DNA from: Ascidiaceihabitans donghaensis
GTDB taxonomy: Bacteria; Pseudomonadota; Alphaproteobacteria; Rhodobacterales; Rhodobacteraceae
Assembly (NCBI RefSeq): GCF_900302465.1
Contig: NZ_OMOR01000002.1
Coordinates: 62,001 to 126,000, forward strand
Direction of reading: 5' to 3'
Length of the DNA stretch: 64,000 nucleotides
The notes under the pieces were generated by a model that saw only the letters and a list, made by a program, of their open reading frames with translations, ran no database searches and had not been told where the DNA came from. Below, in pieces: positions 1-11,413 of the stretch (within the stretch, counting starts at the first letter, position 1; the number at the start of each line of letters is the position of its first letter). Position numbers and translations under genes: made by a program.

Positions 1-3064
<3,064 letters not shown>

Positions 3065-3125
3065 TTCGTGTCAGCACCTCGGATTGCAGGGTTCTTCCGT
3101 GATGGTACTGGCGTGAAGTAAAAAG

Positions 3126-3143
3126 TGTCAATTAAAAGTTACA
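3126..3143. promoter_or_regulatory. PpsR/CrtJ-type operator, bchF side
   Basis: The sequence TGTCAATTAAAAGTTACA is TGT-N12-ACA, the consensus for PpsR/CrtJ. It lies 62 bases upstream of the bchF start, in the AT-rich divergent region between bchF and ppaA. Half-sites are TGTCAA and GTTACA. Binding is inferred from the motif and from ppsR lying about 1 kb away. Confidence 0.75.
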
Positions 3144-3256
3144 CAAATGATGTAAATGAAAATACGCAGATTTCTTTGGAAAAGCGCATATATTCAGCGA
3201 AACATGGCTAAAACGAACCCTTTGGGTGGAGGATTGGCGGGGTATGATGCCAAAAG

Positions 3257-3274
3257 TGTCAAAACTAATTGACA
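3257..3274. promoter_or_regulatory. PpsR/CrtJ-type operator, ppaA side
   Basis: TGTCAAAACTAATTGACA is TGT-N12-ACA with perfect 6-base inverted arms (TGTCAA and TTGACA), the best PpsR site in the window. It is 96 bases upstream of the chosen ppaA start and 131 bases (start to start) from the bchF-side site. The pair could allow looping between two PpsR tetramers to repress both divergent transcripts. Confidence 0.8.
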
Positions 3275-3369
3275 TTAAGGTGTCTAAGCCTGACAGTTCC
3301 TGCCATTGGCTGCTGTATTGTGTGCGGCTTTGGCCGATGCTGCAAATTCCACGCGAACAAGCGAGTTGT

Positions 3370-4197
3370 ATGATGACCCAAGAGGATTCACATTTTCAAT
3401 TCGACACTGGTCTCAGTGATGTAGGCCTCAGTGATGCGGGCCTCGAGATGGGTATTGATGCCTGCCATTTGGCGGATGTGCCGTCGGTTGATCTTGTGGC
3501 GCAGGTTATTGCCGCGTTGCGGGACAGAAAGCCGATTGTCGCCGGTGGTCCGCGCCAACATGTTCTGGATCGTCTGGTTGAAGCTGTTGTGGCGTCTGCC
3601 GGTTTTGATCCGCGCCAAATGTTTGCAGATCTGGCGGCCCACCGTGTCGCAGAAGTAGAGGCGGTTGATGTCTACATCCCGCACGCCGCCGAGGTTCTGG
3701 GGGTGCGCTGGCTGGAGGATGATCTGTCATTTGCCGATGTGACGATTGCCGCATTGCGCTTGCAGGCCATGGTGCGATCCATGTCATGGGCGCCCTTTGC
3801 GGGTGTGGATGCCATGTCTGCACTGATCGTTTTGCCTGAAAGCGAGCAACATTTTTTGGGGGGCTCTGTTTTGATGTCCCAGTTGGAGCGCTTGGGTCTG
3901 TCCGTTGAAATGTCCATGTGCGAGTCGCAATCTAAAGTGGTAAGTCGCATTTTGCACGATCGGCCAGAGGTTGTTCTATTTACCTGCTCGGGTGCTGCAG
4001 CGCTTGCATCCATCACAGAAACTGTCCAAAACATCCTTAGAACTGTCGCGATGCCGCCAGTGCTTGCATTGGGCGGGCCGATTGTTTCGCAAAAAGACGG
4101 TCTGAAAGAAACAACAGGCGTAGATATTGTGACCTGCGAAATTACAGATGTGGTCAAGGTTTGCGCCAGCAAACGAAATGCGCAGTCCGGCAGATGA
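3370..4197 (+). CDS. ppaA: PpaA/AerR, cobalamin-binding antirepressor of PpsR
   Basis: PpaA/AerR proteins bind B12 in a light-dependent way and modulate PpsR/CrtJ repression of photosynthesis genes. The C-terminal half has a B12-binding fold with EQHFLGGSVLMSQLERLG (about residues 159-176), containing the expected cobalamin-ligand His, and a later SGAAALASI and LALGGP pattern. The N-terminal half is helical. The frame is open upstream to about 3226, but that stretch contains a PpsR operator, so the paired ATG at 3370/3373 is preferred (275 residues). No strong ribosome site decides this. The stop overlaps the ppsR start (ATGA), the standard Rhodobacteraceae ppaA-ppsR arrangement. Confidence 0.9.
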   Translation: MMTQEDSHFQFDTGLSDVGLSDAGLEMGIDACHLADVPSVDLVAQVIAALRDRKPIVAGGPRQHVLDRLVEAVVASAGFDPRQMFADLAAHRVAEVEAVDVYIPHAAEVLGVRWLEDDLSFADVTIAALRLQAMVRSMSWAPFAGVDAMSALIVLPESEQHFLGGSVLMSQLERLGLSVEMSMCESQSKVVSRILHDRPEVVLFTCSGAAALASITETVQNILRTVAMPPVLALGGPIVSQKDGLKETTGVDIVTCEITDVVKVCASKRNAQSGR

Positions 4198-5603
4198 CCA
4201 CAAACGGCAGCAGCTTTTGGACCAGTGGCGCCGTGCCGCTGATCGAGCCCGAATTTCTCGGCAGCATTATAGGTGCTGCTTCTGATATTGCCCTTGTTGT
4301 TTCGGCCGAAGGCATGGTTCTGTCTGTTGTCCTGAATTCCAGCGAAGCCAGTTTTGGCGATCTTAGTCATTGGGAAGGGCGTTCGGTTCTGGATTTCCTG
4401 ACCGAAGAAAGCGTCACCAAGTTCGGGGCCGCCCATACGTCTTATCTGGCCGGTGACGTGCCGCAGAAGTCTTTGGAATTGAACCATATCGATGCCGCCG
4501 CCTGGCAATATCCCGTCCGGTATACATTTCATCGCTTTGGCCAGGAAAATGCCGTTTTGCTTTTGGGTCGCGATTTACGCCCGATTGCCGAGACTCAGCA
4601 GCAGTTGGTGCAAGCACAGATCGCGCTTGAGCAAGGGTATGAGGCGCGCCGTGAATTTGATGCCCGCTACCGTGTTGTCATGGGGCAAACGTCTGATGCG
4701 ATTATATTTGTGGCGGCCCAGTCGGGGCGTGTAGAAGATGCAAACGCGGGCGCGGCCGCACTGTTCGGTGTAAAGCTTGACGCATTGGTTGGGTCTGGCT
4801 TGTCGTCTTTGGTGACAGAGCCGTCCTCAGGTGCAACTTTGGAAGCCTTGATGACGGCCACTTTGGGCGATGACCAAAGCGATGTGGCTGTGCGTTCCAA
4901 ACGGGTCCAGTCCCAGTTGCGTTTGCGTCCTACTATTTTTAGATCCGGTGGTCAGCGGATGTTGATGTGTCAGGTGTCGGATGTTGATGCGGCCGCACCA
5001 ACCCAGGATACTGCGGCCCTTCAGGCCGCTGCGTTGTTCCGCAAAAGCAGCGACGCCATTGTGTTTACAGATGCAAAGGGTGTGATTGCATCGGTCAATG
5101 AAGGATTTCTGGACCTGATTGGCGCGGCCCACTTGGCTGACGTTGTCGGAAAGTCTATGGCAGATTTCTTTGCCCGCGGTCAGATTGATCTGGGCGTTTT
5201 GAAAGATGCATCAGAACGCGCCAGCCCGATGCGCATGTATGCCACAAAGCTGCGCAACGAATTGGGCGGTACGACCCCCGTCGAGATTTCGGCCACGCGG
5301 TTGGAAGACGAAGACGTGGTTGGCTTTGGTATGATTTTGCGTGACGCCACGCGTGCGGATACCGTCCGCGGTGGCGCAGGCACGGGTGTGGGGGCGGCGG
5401 ACCGCAATGTTGTGGATCTTGTTGGCTCTGCGTCTTTGAAAGATATCGTCGCGGAAACCACAGATGTTGTCGAGAAGATGTGCATTGAAGCTGCAGTTGC
5501 ATTGACCAAGAACAACCGTGTTGCTGCCGCCGAAATGTTGGGCTTGTCCCGCCAAAGCCTGTACGTCAAGCTGCGTAAATACGACCTTCTGAGCAAAGAC
5601 TGA
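4194..5603 (+). CDS. ppsR: PpsR/CrtJ, redox- and light-responsive repressor of photosynthesis genes
   Basis: PpsR represses bch, crt and puc genes under oxygen. From the ATG that overlaps the ppaA stop, the protein has 469 residues: an N-terminal domain, two PAS domains (about 155-260 and 275-390) and a C-terminal Fis-type helix-turn-helix ending NRVAAAEMLGLSRQSLYVKLRKY. Two cysteines stand out: Cys259 (MLMCQVSD) and Cys430 (EKMCIEAA, just before the HTH). Their spacing is close to that of the redox-active pair of Rhodobacter PpsR. TGT-N12-ACA sites occur upstream of bchF, ppaA and bchG, its expected targets. Confidence 0.96.
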   Translation: MTTNGSSFWTSGAVPLIEPEFLGSIIGAASDIALVVSAEGMVLSVVLNSSEASFGDLSHWEGRSVLDFLTEESVTKFGAAHTSYLAGDVPQKSLELNHIDAAAWQYPVRYTFHRFGQENAVLLLGRDLRPIAETQQQLVQAQIALEQGYEARREFDARYRVVMGQTSDAIIFVAAQSGRVEDANAGAAALFGVKLDALVGSGLSSLVTEPSSGATLEALMTATLGDDQSDVAVRSKRVQSQLRLRPTIFRSGGQRMLMCQVSDVDAAAPTQDTAALQAAALFRKSSDAIVFTDAKGVIASVNEGFLDLIGAAHLADVVGKSMADFFARGQIDLGVLKDASERASPMRMYATKLRNELGGTTPVEISATRLEDEDVVGFGMILRDATRADTVRGGAGTGVGAADRNVVDLVGSASLKDIVAETTDVVEKMCIEAAVALTKNNRVAAAEMLGLSRQSLYVKLRKYDLLSKD

Positions 5604-5706
5604 TCGCAAATTGACCGGCGGCGGGGTGCACCAAGGTGCACCTTACCCAATAACAGCCCCTGTTGTGCATGTCGTCTGGTGCCCTGCCTCTTGCTTCGAC
5701 TCAAAG

Positions 5707-5724
5707 TGTCAGCCATAGTTTACA
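5707..5724. promoter_or_regulatory. PpsR-type operator 1 upstream of bchG
   Basis: TGTCAGCCATAGTTTACA matches TGT-N12-ACA. It ends immediately before the preferred bchG start at 5726 and is followed after 6 bases by a second site at 5731-5748. A tandem pair 24 bases apart start to start is a typical cooperative PpsR/CrtJ arrangement. Confidence 0.75.
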
Positions 5725-5725
5725 C

Positions 5726-6625
5726 ATGACTGTAACTGATGTGATACAGATGCGCCGCTTTCCAGAGCCTGCTGCATCCCTGCGCCTGATCAAACCTATC
5801 ACATGGTTTCCACCGATGTGGGCCTATGTCTGCGGTTTGATCTCATCCGGCGCCTCGCCTGTTGGGCAATGGCATCTGGTGATCCTTGGTGTTCTATTGG
5901 CGGGTCCCATAGTCTGCGGCATGTCGCAAGCCGCCAACGACTGGTGTGATCGCCATGTTGACGCCATCAATGAACCGGACCGCCCTATTCCATCGGGCCT
6001 TATCCCGGGTCGGTGGGGCTTGTATATCGCTTTGGCCATGTCTGTTTTGTCGCTGGTTGTTGGCTGGCAGTTGGGAATTTGGGGCTTTGGTGCCACCGTC
6101 GTTGGTGTTTTGGCGGCATGGGCCTATTCGGCTGAACCCGTCCGGTTAAAGCGGTCGGGATGGTGGGGGCCGGGTCTGGTGGGCCTAAGCTATGAAAGCC
6201 TGCCGTGGTTTACGGGCGCAGCCGTTTTAAGCGCGGGCGCGCCGTCTTTTGCCGTTGTTGTCATCGCATTGCTTTATGGCATTGGTGCGCATGGCATTAT
6301 GACTCTGAATGATTTCAAGGCCTTGGAAGGGGACCGCCAAACGGGTGTCAATTCCTTGCCTGTGACGCTTGGCCCTGAGAAGGCTGCCAAGGTTGCCTGT
6401 TTTGTGATGGCTGTGCCGCAAATTGTTGTGATTGCCTTGCTGGCGATGTGGGATCGTCCCTTGCACGCCTTGGGCGTGGCTGGCGTTTTGTTGGTCCAGT
6501 TTTGGGCCATGACCGTGATGTTCAAAGACCCCAAGGCCAAGGCCCCTTGGTACAATGGCACAGGCGTTTTGCTGTATGTCAGCGGCATGATGATCGCGGC
6601 CTTTGCGTTGCGGGGCATGGCATGA
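5726..6625 (+). CDS. bchG: Bacteriochlorophyll synthase (geranylgeranyl/phytyl transferase)
   Basis: BchG esterifies bacteriochlorophyllide a with a C20 prenyl diphosphate in the membrane. It is a UbiA-family protein of 299 residues with the hallmark LIKPITWFPPMWAY near the N-terminus, the Asp-rich motif NDWCDRHVD (about residues 71-79), a second motif NDFKALEGD, and about eight membrane segments. Start choice is uncertain: ATG 5726 (MTVTDVIQ) gives a family-like leader, while ATG 5750 (MRRFPEP) and further upstream starts are possible; none has a clear ribosome site. Its stop overlaps the bch2 start (ATGA). Confidence 0.94.
   Translation: MTVTDVIQMRRFPEPAASLRLIKPITWFPPMWAYVCGLISSGASPVGQWHLVILGVLLAGPIVCGMSQAANDWCDRHVDAINEPDRPIPSGLIPGRWGLYIALAMSVLSLVVGWQLGIWGFGATVVGVLAAWAYSAEPVRLKRSGWWGPGLVGLSYESLPWFTGAAVLSAGAPSFAVVVIALLYGIGAHGIMTLNDFKALEGDRQTGVNSLPVTLGPEKAAKVACFVMAVPQIVVIALLAMWDRPLHALGVAGVLLVQFWAMTVMFKDPKAKAPWYNGTGVLLYVSGMMIAAFALRGMA
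5731..5748. promoter_or_regulatory. PpsR-type operator 2 at the bchG start
   Basis: TGTAACTGATGTGATACA matches TGT-N12-ACA and is the second of a tandem pair. It falls inside the first codons if bchG starts at 5726, or ends 2 bases before the alternative ATG at 5750. Repression there would block a promoter lying between ppsR and bchG. Confidence 0.72.
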
Positions 6626-7878
6626 TCGGCTGGGGCACATTGACCCGCCTGTGTCTGGTCAACGCGGCGATTGGCGGTTTGGCGGCACTGCCTGTGAACC
6701 TGTTCAACCGTTTGATGACGGTCGAGTTGTCTTGGCCCGCGTTGCTGCCCGGTTTGCTGGTCGCCTTGCACTATGGTGTGCAACTGACACGGCCTGCTTG
6801 GGGGCATCGGTCTGATGTAAAGGGTGGCCGTACGGTGTTTATTTTGGGCGGTTTGGTGTTGGTCAGTCTTGGCGTGATCGGCACTGCCTATGGTATTCTG
6901 GTCGCCAGTGGCACGCCAATGATGGCTTTGGCGGTCTGGGTTGTGTCTTACACCGCAATCGGGATGGGGATCGGGGCGGCTGGCACCTCGTTTTTGGCCT
7001 TGTTGGCTGCAGCGTCAGGATCGCGCAAAGGGGCTGCCGCAACTTTGGCGTGGCTGTTTTTGATCGCGGGCGCGATTGCGGCATCCATTGGAACTGGCAT
7101 CGCGTTGGAGCCGTACAGCGCAGAACGCTTGTTGGTGATTGTCTCTGTCGTCTGCGCGATCGCTTGTGTCGTGGCCTTGCTGGCGACATTGGGTGTTGAA
7201 CAGCATGTTCCCCCCACAACGATGGACCCCGCCACGCCTTTGCGCGACGCTTTGCGCCAGACATGGGCAGATCCTGCTGCCCGCCAATTCACCGGATTTG
7301 TGTTTCTGTCGATCCTTGCGTTCTATTTGTCCGAACTGATCCTTGAACCGTTCGCGGGCCACATCCACGGACTATCACCCGAAGACAGCACCAAACTGTC
7401 GGGTGGCAAGGATGGTGCCGCATTGCTTGGCATGATCGGGGCTGGCGTGCTGTCGCATTTCCGGTTTGGATCCTTGCGCACCTGGGCCATTGCAGGGTGT
7501 TTGATTTCGGCGACAGGATTGCTGGCCTTGGCAGCAGGGCTGCCTTTGGTCCCTGCGACTGTGGTTTTGGGTCTTGGCAACGGGTTGTTTGTGGTCGGCG
7601 CTATCGGATCAATGATGCAGCTGGCGGCGGCGCATCAAGACGCCACCGGCACACGCATGGGTGTCTTTGGCGCGGCTCAAGCCGTTGCCGCAGGTTTGGC
7701 GGGTTTGATTGCCACAGGCATGTTGGATCTGGCGCGTTTTGTAGCCAGTGACGCCCAGGCCTATGCGTCTGTCTTTGCGCTTGAGGCTATCTTGTTTCTG
7801 GCTGCCGCCGTTATGGCGGCGCGGATCATGGCGCGGCCTGACGATTTGAAAGATGCAACAATGGTTCCGGGAGAATGA
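6622..7878 (+). CDS. bch2: PucC-family major facilitator protein Bch2 (LhaA-like)
   Basis: This 418-residue, very hydrophobic protein starts at the ATG overlapping the bchG stop. It has about 12 membrane segments and the PucC/LhaA start RLCLVNAAIGGLAALPVNLFNRLMTVEL, with the HYGVQLTRPAWGHRSD loop. PucC-family proteins are linked to light-harvesting complex assembly or pigment delivery. The copy between bchG and bchP is usually called bch2 (ORF428 in Rhodobacter capsulatus), and its exact role is unsettled. It is in the bchG-bch2-bchP-idi operon, four bases before bchP. Confidence 0.88.
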   Translation: MIGWGTLTRLCLVNAAIGGLAALPVNLFNRLMTVELSWPALLPGLLVALHYGVQLTRPAWGHRSDVKGGRTVFILGGLVLVSLGVIGTAYGILVASGTPMMALAVWVVSYTAIGMGIGAAGTSFLALLAAASGSRKGAAATLAWLFLIAGAIAASIGTGIALEPYSAERLLVIVSVVCAIACVVALLATLGVEQHVPPTTMDPATPLRDALRQTWADPAARQFTGFVFLSILAFYLSELILEPFAGHIHGLSPEDSTKLSGGKDGAALLGMIGAGVLSHFRFGSLRTWAIAGCLISATGLLALAAGLPLVPATVVLGLGNGLFVVGAIGSMMQLAAAHQDATGTRMGVFGAAQAVAAGLAGLIATGMLDLARFVASDAQAYASVFALEAILFLAAAVMAARIMARPDDLKDATMVPGE

Positions 7879-7881
7879 GAT

Positions 7882-9060
7882 ATGTTTGATGTCGTCGTTG
7901 TAGGTGGTGGGCCGTCCGGTGCCACTGCGGCTGAGGATCTGGTCCGTTCCGGCCATAAGGTCGCGCTGCTGGACCGCGAGGGCCGCATCAAACCCTGTGG
8001 CGGGGCGATTCCACCGCGCCTGATGCAGGATTTCTTTATCGAGGACGCCCAACTGGTGGCCAAGGTGAACACCGCGCGCATGATCTCGCCCACGGGTCGC
8101 CATGTGGATATCCCGATTGAGAACGGCTTTGTCGGCATGGTGGATCGCAAGGATTTTGACCCCTTCCTGCGCAAACGCGCGGTTGAGGCGGGGGCAGATT
8201 ATTACACAGGCACTTTTGTGCGCATTGAGCGTCCCGAAGGCACGCCTGTGGTCATTTTCCGCGACAAGGAAACGCAAGAGGAACGCGAACTTCCCTGCAA
8301 GCTGGTGATCGGGGCCGATGGGGCGAAGTCTCGCGTTGGTCTGGCCGAAGTCAAAGACGCAGACAAGGTGCCTTTGGTCTTTGCCTATCACGAGATTATC
8401 AAGGCCCCCGAAAAGACCGAAGTTTATGATCCGGTGCGCTGTGATGTGATCTATGACGGGGCGATTTCCCCTGACTTTTATGGCTGGGTCTTTCCCCATG
8501 GCGACAGTGCCAGCGTTGGGATGGGGTCGGAATTGTCGTCTGTGAATCTTAAGGATGCGACGGCGGCATTGCGCAAGGCGTCGGGCCTTGAGCACTGCGA
8601 GACCCTGCGCAAAGAAGGCGCGCCTATTCCATTGAAACCGATGGACCGTTGGGACAATGGCAAGGACGTTTTGCTGGCGGGCGATGCGGCTGGGGTCGTG
8701 GCGCCGTCCTCGGGTGAGGGGATTTACTATGCGATGGTCGGGGGCCGCGTGGCTGCAACAGCCTGTGCTGCGACCTTGGCGTCGGGCCGTGTGAAAGACC
8801 TGAAACTGGCGCGCAAGCTGTTCATGAAGGAACATAAGATGGTGTTCCGCGTGCTGGCTTCCATGCAGAACGCCTATTACCGCAACGATGACCGGCGCGA
8901 ACGCTTTGTGTCCTTGTGCCACGATGTGGACGTGCAGCGCCTGACATTTGAGGCCTATATGAACAAGAAGCTGGTGCGCGCGAACCCCTTGGCGCATCTG
9001 AAAATTGGCATTAAGAACATGGCGCATCTGACCGGATTGGTGAAAGCGAACCACGTATGA
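7882..9060 (+). CDS. bchP: Geranylgeranyl diphosphate/bacteriochlorophyll reductase
   Basis: BchP reduces three double bonds of the geranylgeranyl tail to phytyl. The 392-residue flavoprotein starts FDVVVVGGGPSGATAAEDL (dinucleotide-binding GxGxxG), has an early KPCGGAIPPRL motif, and a second FAD motif LAGDAAGVVAPSSGEGI at about 265-281, all typical of the geranylgeranyl reductase family. A GGGAGAA-type ribosome site precedes the ATG at 7882. The stop overlaps the idi start by 4 bases. This gene and idi tie pigment tail reduction to isoprenoid supply. Confidence 0.96.
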   Translation: MFDVVVVGGGPSGATAAEDLVRSGHKVALLDREGRIKPCGGAIPPRLMQDFFIEDAQLVAKVNTARMISPTGRHVDIPIENGFVGMVDRKDFDPFLRKRAVEAGADYYTGTFVRIERPEGTPVVIFRDKETQEERELPCKLVIGADGAKSRVGLAEVKDADKVPLVFAYHEIIKAPEKTEVYDPVRCDVIYDGAISPDFYGWVFPHGDSASVGMGSELSSVNLKDATAALRKASGLEHCETLRKEGAPIPLKPMDRWDNGKDVLLAGDAAGVVAPSSGEGIYYAMVGGRVAATACAATLASGRVKDLKLARKLFMKEHKMVFRVLASMQNAYYRNDDRRERFVSLCHDVDVQRLTFEAYMNKKLVRANPLAHLKIGIKNMAHLTGLVKANHV

Positions 9061-9584
9061 GCATTATGATCCCCGCATGGGTCGACGGCACGCTTGTGCC
9101 TGTCGAAAAGCTGGAAGCCCACAAGAAGGGGCTGCGCCACAAGGCGGTGTCGGTGTTTGTGTTGCGCGGTTCCGAGATGTTGTTGCAGCGCCGCGCCTTG
9201 GGCAAATACCACACGCCGGGGCTGTGGGCGAACACCTGTTGTACGCATCCCGATTGGGACGAAGCGCCAGAGGTCTGCGCACTGCGTCGTCTCGACGAAG
9301 AACTGGGGATCACCTGCGTGACGCCTGAATTCCGCCAGAACCTTGAATATCGCGCTGACGTGGGCGGGGACTTGATTGAACACGAAGTTGTGGATGTGTT
9401 TGTGGCCCATGCGGGCGATGATTTCACTATGGCGCTGAACCCCGAAGAGGTGATGGAGGCTGAATGGGTCGACCACCACGAGGTCCGCCGCCGCATCGAT
9501 GCCAATCCCGATTCGTTCACCCCATGGATGCGCATCTACATGGATCAACATGCAGATGCGATTTTTGGGAACGAACTGGCTTAG
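9057..9584 (+). CDS. idi: Isopentenyl-diphosphate delta-isomerase, type 1
   Basis: It interconverts isopentenyl and dimethylallyl diphosphate, supplying the C20 tail and carotenoids. The 175-residue Nudix protein has WANTCCTHP (catalytic Cys at 61/62 with metal-ligand His), the shortened Nudix segment RRLDEELG, and a second acid site at EHE (about 108-110). It is the last gene of the photosynthesis operon and is coupled to bchP. It ends tail-to-tail with the FAH-family gene, overlapping it by 4 bases. Confidence 0.95.
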   Translation: MSIMIPAWVDGTLVPVEKLEAHKKGLRHKAVSVFVLRGSEMLLQRRALGKYHTPGLWANTCCTHPDWDEAPEVCALRRLDEELGITCVTPEFRQNLEYRADVGGDLIEHEVVDVFVAHAGDDFTMALNPEEVMEAEWVDHHEVRRRIDANPDSFTPWMRIYMDQHADAIFGNELA

Positions 9585-10267
9585 GTAATCTGGACTTCCA
9601 GCGTGCCGACCCCATCCACACCGCCCGTTAAAACATCACCCTTTTGTACAGCACCTACACCCGCAGGGGTACCTGTCATGATCAGGTCTCCGGGGGCCAG
9701 CGTCACGTAGCGCGACAGGTAAGCCACGTGGTCATTCACGGACCAAATCATGTCGGCAATATCAGCATCCTGCCGTGGTTCATCATTTACATTCAACCAG
9801 ATACGCCCTTGCGTTAGGCTTGCAATGTCCGCCATGGGGCGGATCGCCGACATAGGTGCGGACTGGTCAAAGCCTTTGGACATGTCCCATGGGCGGCGCG
9901 TGTCCTTGGCCAATTGTTGCAAATCGCGGCGGGTAAAATCGATGCCGACAGCCGCGCCCCAAATGTGGGCGGGCACGTCCTGAGGGGCGATGTTAACACC
10001 ACCTGTTCCAAGCGCCACAACCAGTTCGATTTCGTGGTGCAGGTCTTGGGTTTGCACCGGATAGGGCAAAGCGCAGGGGCAATCGACCACGGCATCGGCC
10101 GGTTTGGTGAAGAAAAACGGCGGCTCACGATCGGGATCATTGCCCATCTCGCGGGCGTGCGCTTCATAGTTGCGCCCCACACAAAATATGCGGCGCACAG
10201 GGAACCTATTGGTGGTGTTGTCGACGGCGACACTGGCTTGGACAGGCGGGGTTAGGACAAAGGTCAT
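9581..10267 (-). CDS. Fumarylacetoacetate hydrolase family protein
   Basis: A 228-residue single-domain FAH-family enzyme: FCVGRNYEAHAREMG, PFFFTKPADAVV, the metal-binding HHEIELVVALG and GIDFTRRDLQ, and C-terminal GDLIMTGTPAGVGAVQKGD. Members cleave C-C bonds in acylpyruvates or decarboxylate oxaloacetate, and the sequence does not fix the substrate. The ATG at 10267 is chosen because AAAGAAG lies just upstream; a longer frame exists. It stands alone, divergent from cheR and convergent with idi. Confidence 0.88.
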   Translation of the reverse strand: MTFVLTPPVQASVAVDNTTNRFPVRRIFCVGRNYEAHAREMGNDPDREPPFFFTKPADAVVDCPCALPYPVQTQDLHHEIELVVALGTGGVNIAPQDVPAHIWGAAVGIDFTRRDLQQLAKDTRRPWDMSKGFDQSAPMSAIRPMADIASLTQGRIWLNVNDEPRQDADIADMIWSVNDHVAYLSRYVTLAPGDLIMTGTPAGVGAVQKGDVLTGGVDGVGTLEVQIT

Positions 10268-10477
10268 GGGCACTTCTTTATTTGTGTTTGTCTGTTGCCT
10301 CGTCATAACACGGCAAATCTGTGCAGAGGAAATCTAATGTTAAGTTTCGCTCTTTAGGTCTTGTGGCAACGGTATCGGAGTTTGCGGAAAAAAATATGGT
10401 TGTTTTGGAAGATATTTCTGCTGGCTCCGGCACGAATGCGCGGTTTTTGGGGGTGCGTTTTGGGCTCGGTTAAAGCG

Positions 10478-11317
10478 ATGGAATGGCAGGGACCTGAATG
10501 GGAGCTAAGCCAAAGCGACTTTGAATATGTTTCGGATTTGGCACGGGCAAAATTCGGGCTGGATTTGTCAGATGCCAAGCGGTCATTGATTTATTCCCGG
10601 TTGGCCAAACGTATGAAGGCGTTGGAATACACAGAGTTTTCACAGTATTTGACGCGATTGAACGGCCCTGACGCAAAGATCGAGATGGGCGAATTGCTGT
10701 CTGTTCTGACAACAAACATCACGCATTTCTTTCGTGAAGAACATCATTTTCACACTTTGGAAACCAAAGTGCTACCACAGCTGATCGAAGCGGCCCGTGC
10801 GGGGGGGCGCGTGCGTTTGTGGTCAGCGGGGTGTTCTTCGGGGCAAGAACCCTTTTCGATGGCAATGGTTGTTTTGAATATGTTTCCTGACGTCGCAAAA
10901 TATGACTTCAAAATTCTGGCAACAGATATTGACCCGGTCGTTGTTCAGTCGGGCATGCGTGCGACCTATTCTAAGTCCGAATTGGATGGATTGCCCAAAG
11001 AATTACGCGACAAGTTTATGAAGCAAGAACCGGGTCTGAAAAAAGGGTTGCGCGTTACACAAAACGTGCAGGATCTGGTGACCTTCCGTATCTTGAACCT
11101 GATCGAACCCTTACCCATGCATGGTCCGTTTGATGCGGTGTTTTGCCGGAATGTAACGATCTATTTCGACAAAGCGACACAAGCCAACGTCTGGGATCAG
11201 ATATGCAAGGTCATGCGCAGCGGTGCTTATCTTTTCATTGGTCATTCGGAACGCATTTCAGGACCGGCGACCAGGAGCATGAAGAAGGAAGGGTTCACAA
11301 CCCTGCGCAAAGAATGA
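10478..11317 (+). CDS. cheR: Chemotaxis protein methyltransferase CheR
   Basis: CheR methylates glutamates of chemoreceptors using S-adenosylmethionine. The 279 residues show the helical N-terminal domain, TTNITHFFRE, the SAM motif VRLWSAGCSSGQEPFSMAM, ATDIDPVVV and the DAVFCRNVTIYFD loop of CheR. The ATG at 10478 (MEWQGPEW) is chosen because the upstream in-frame stretch does not resemble CheR. It is followed by cheD, and no cheA, cheW, cheY or cheB is within the window, so this is a two-gene chemotaxis island. Confidence 0.94.
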   Translation: MEWQGPEWELSQSDFEYVSDLARAKFGLDLSDAKRSLIYSRLAKRMKALEYTEFSQYLTRLNGPDAKIEMGELLSVLTTNITHFFREEHHFHTLETKVLPQLIEAARAGGRVRLWSAGCSSGQEPFSMAMVVLNMFPDVAKYDFKILATDIDPVVVQSGMRATYSKSELDGLPKELRDKFMKQEPGLKKGLRVTQNVQDLVTFRILNLIEPLPMHGPFDAVFCRNVTIYFDKATQANVWDQICKVMRSGAYLFIGHSERISGPATRSMKKEGFTTLRKE

Positions 11318-11413
11318 AGGGGCGTTGGGGATTGCATCGGCATGTCGCTCATCTGGAACGGTGCGCTGATAAACTTTGCCTTAGCGACTTAAACAATAGA
11401 ATGAGTGAAGAAC

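Noticed and set aside
3281-3295. TGT...ACA dyad downstream of the ppaA-side PpsR site
   Set aside because: The spacer is 9 bases, not 12, so it does not fit the PpsR consensus.
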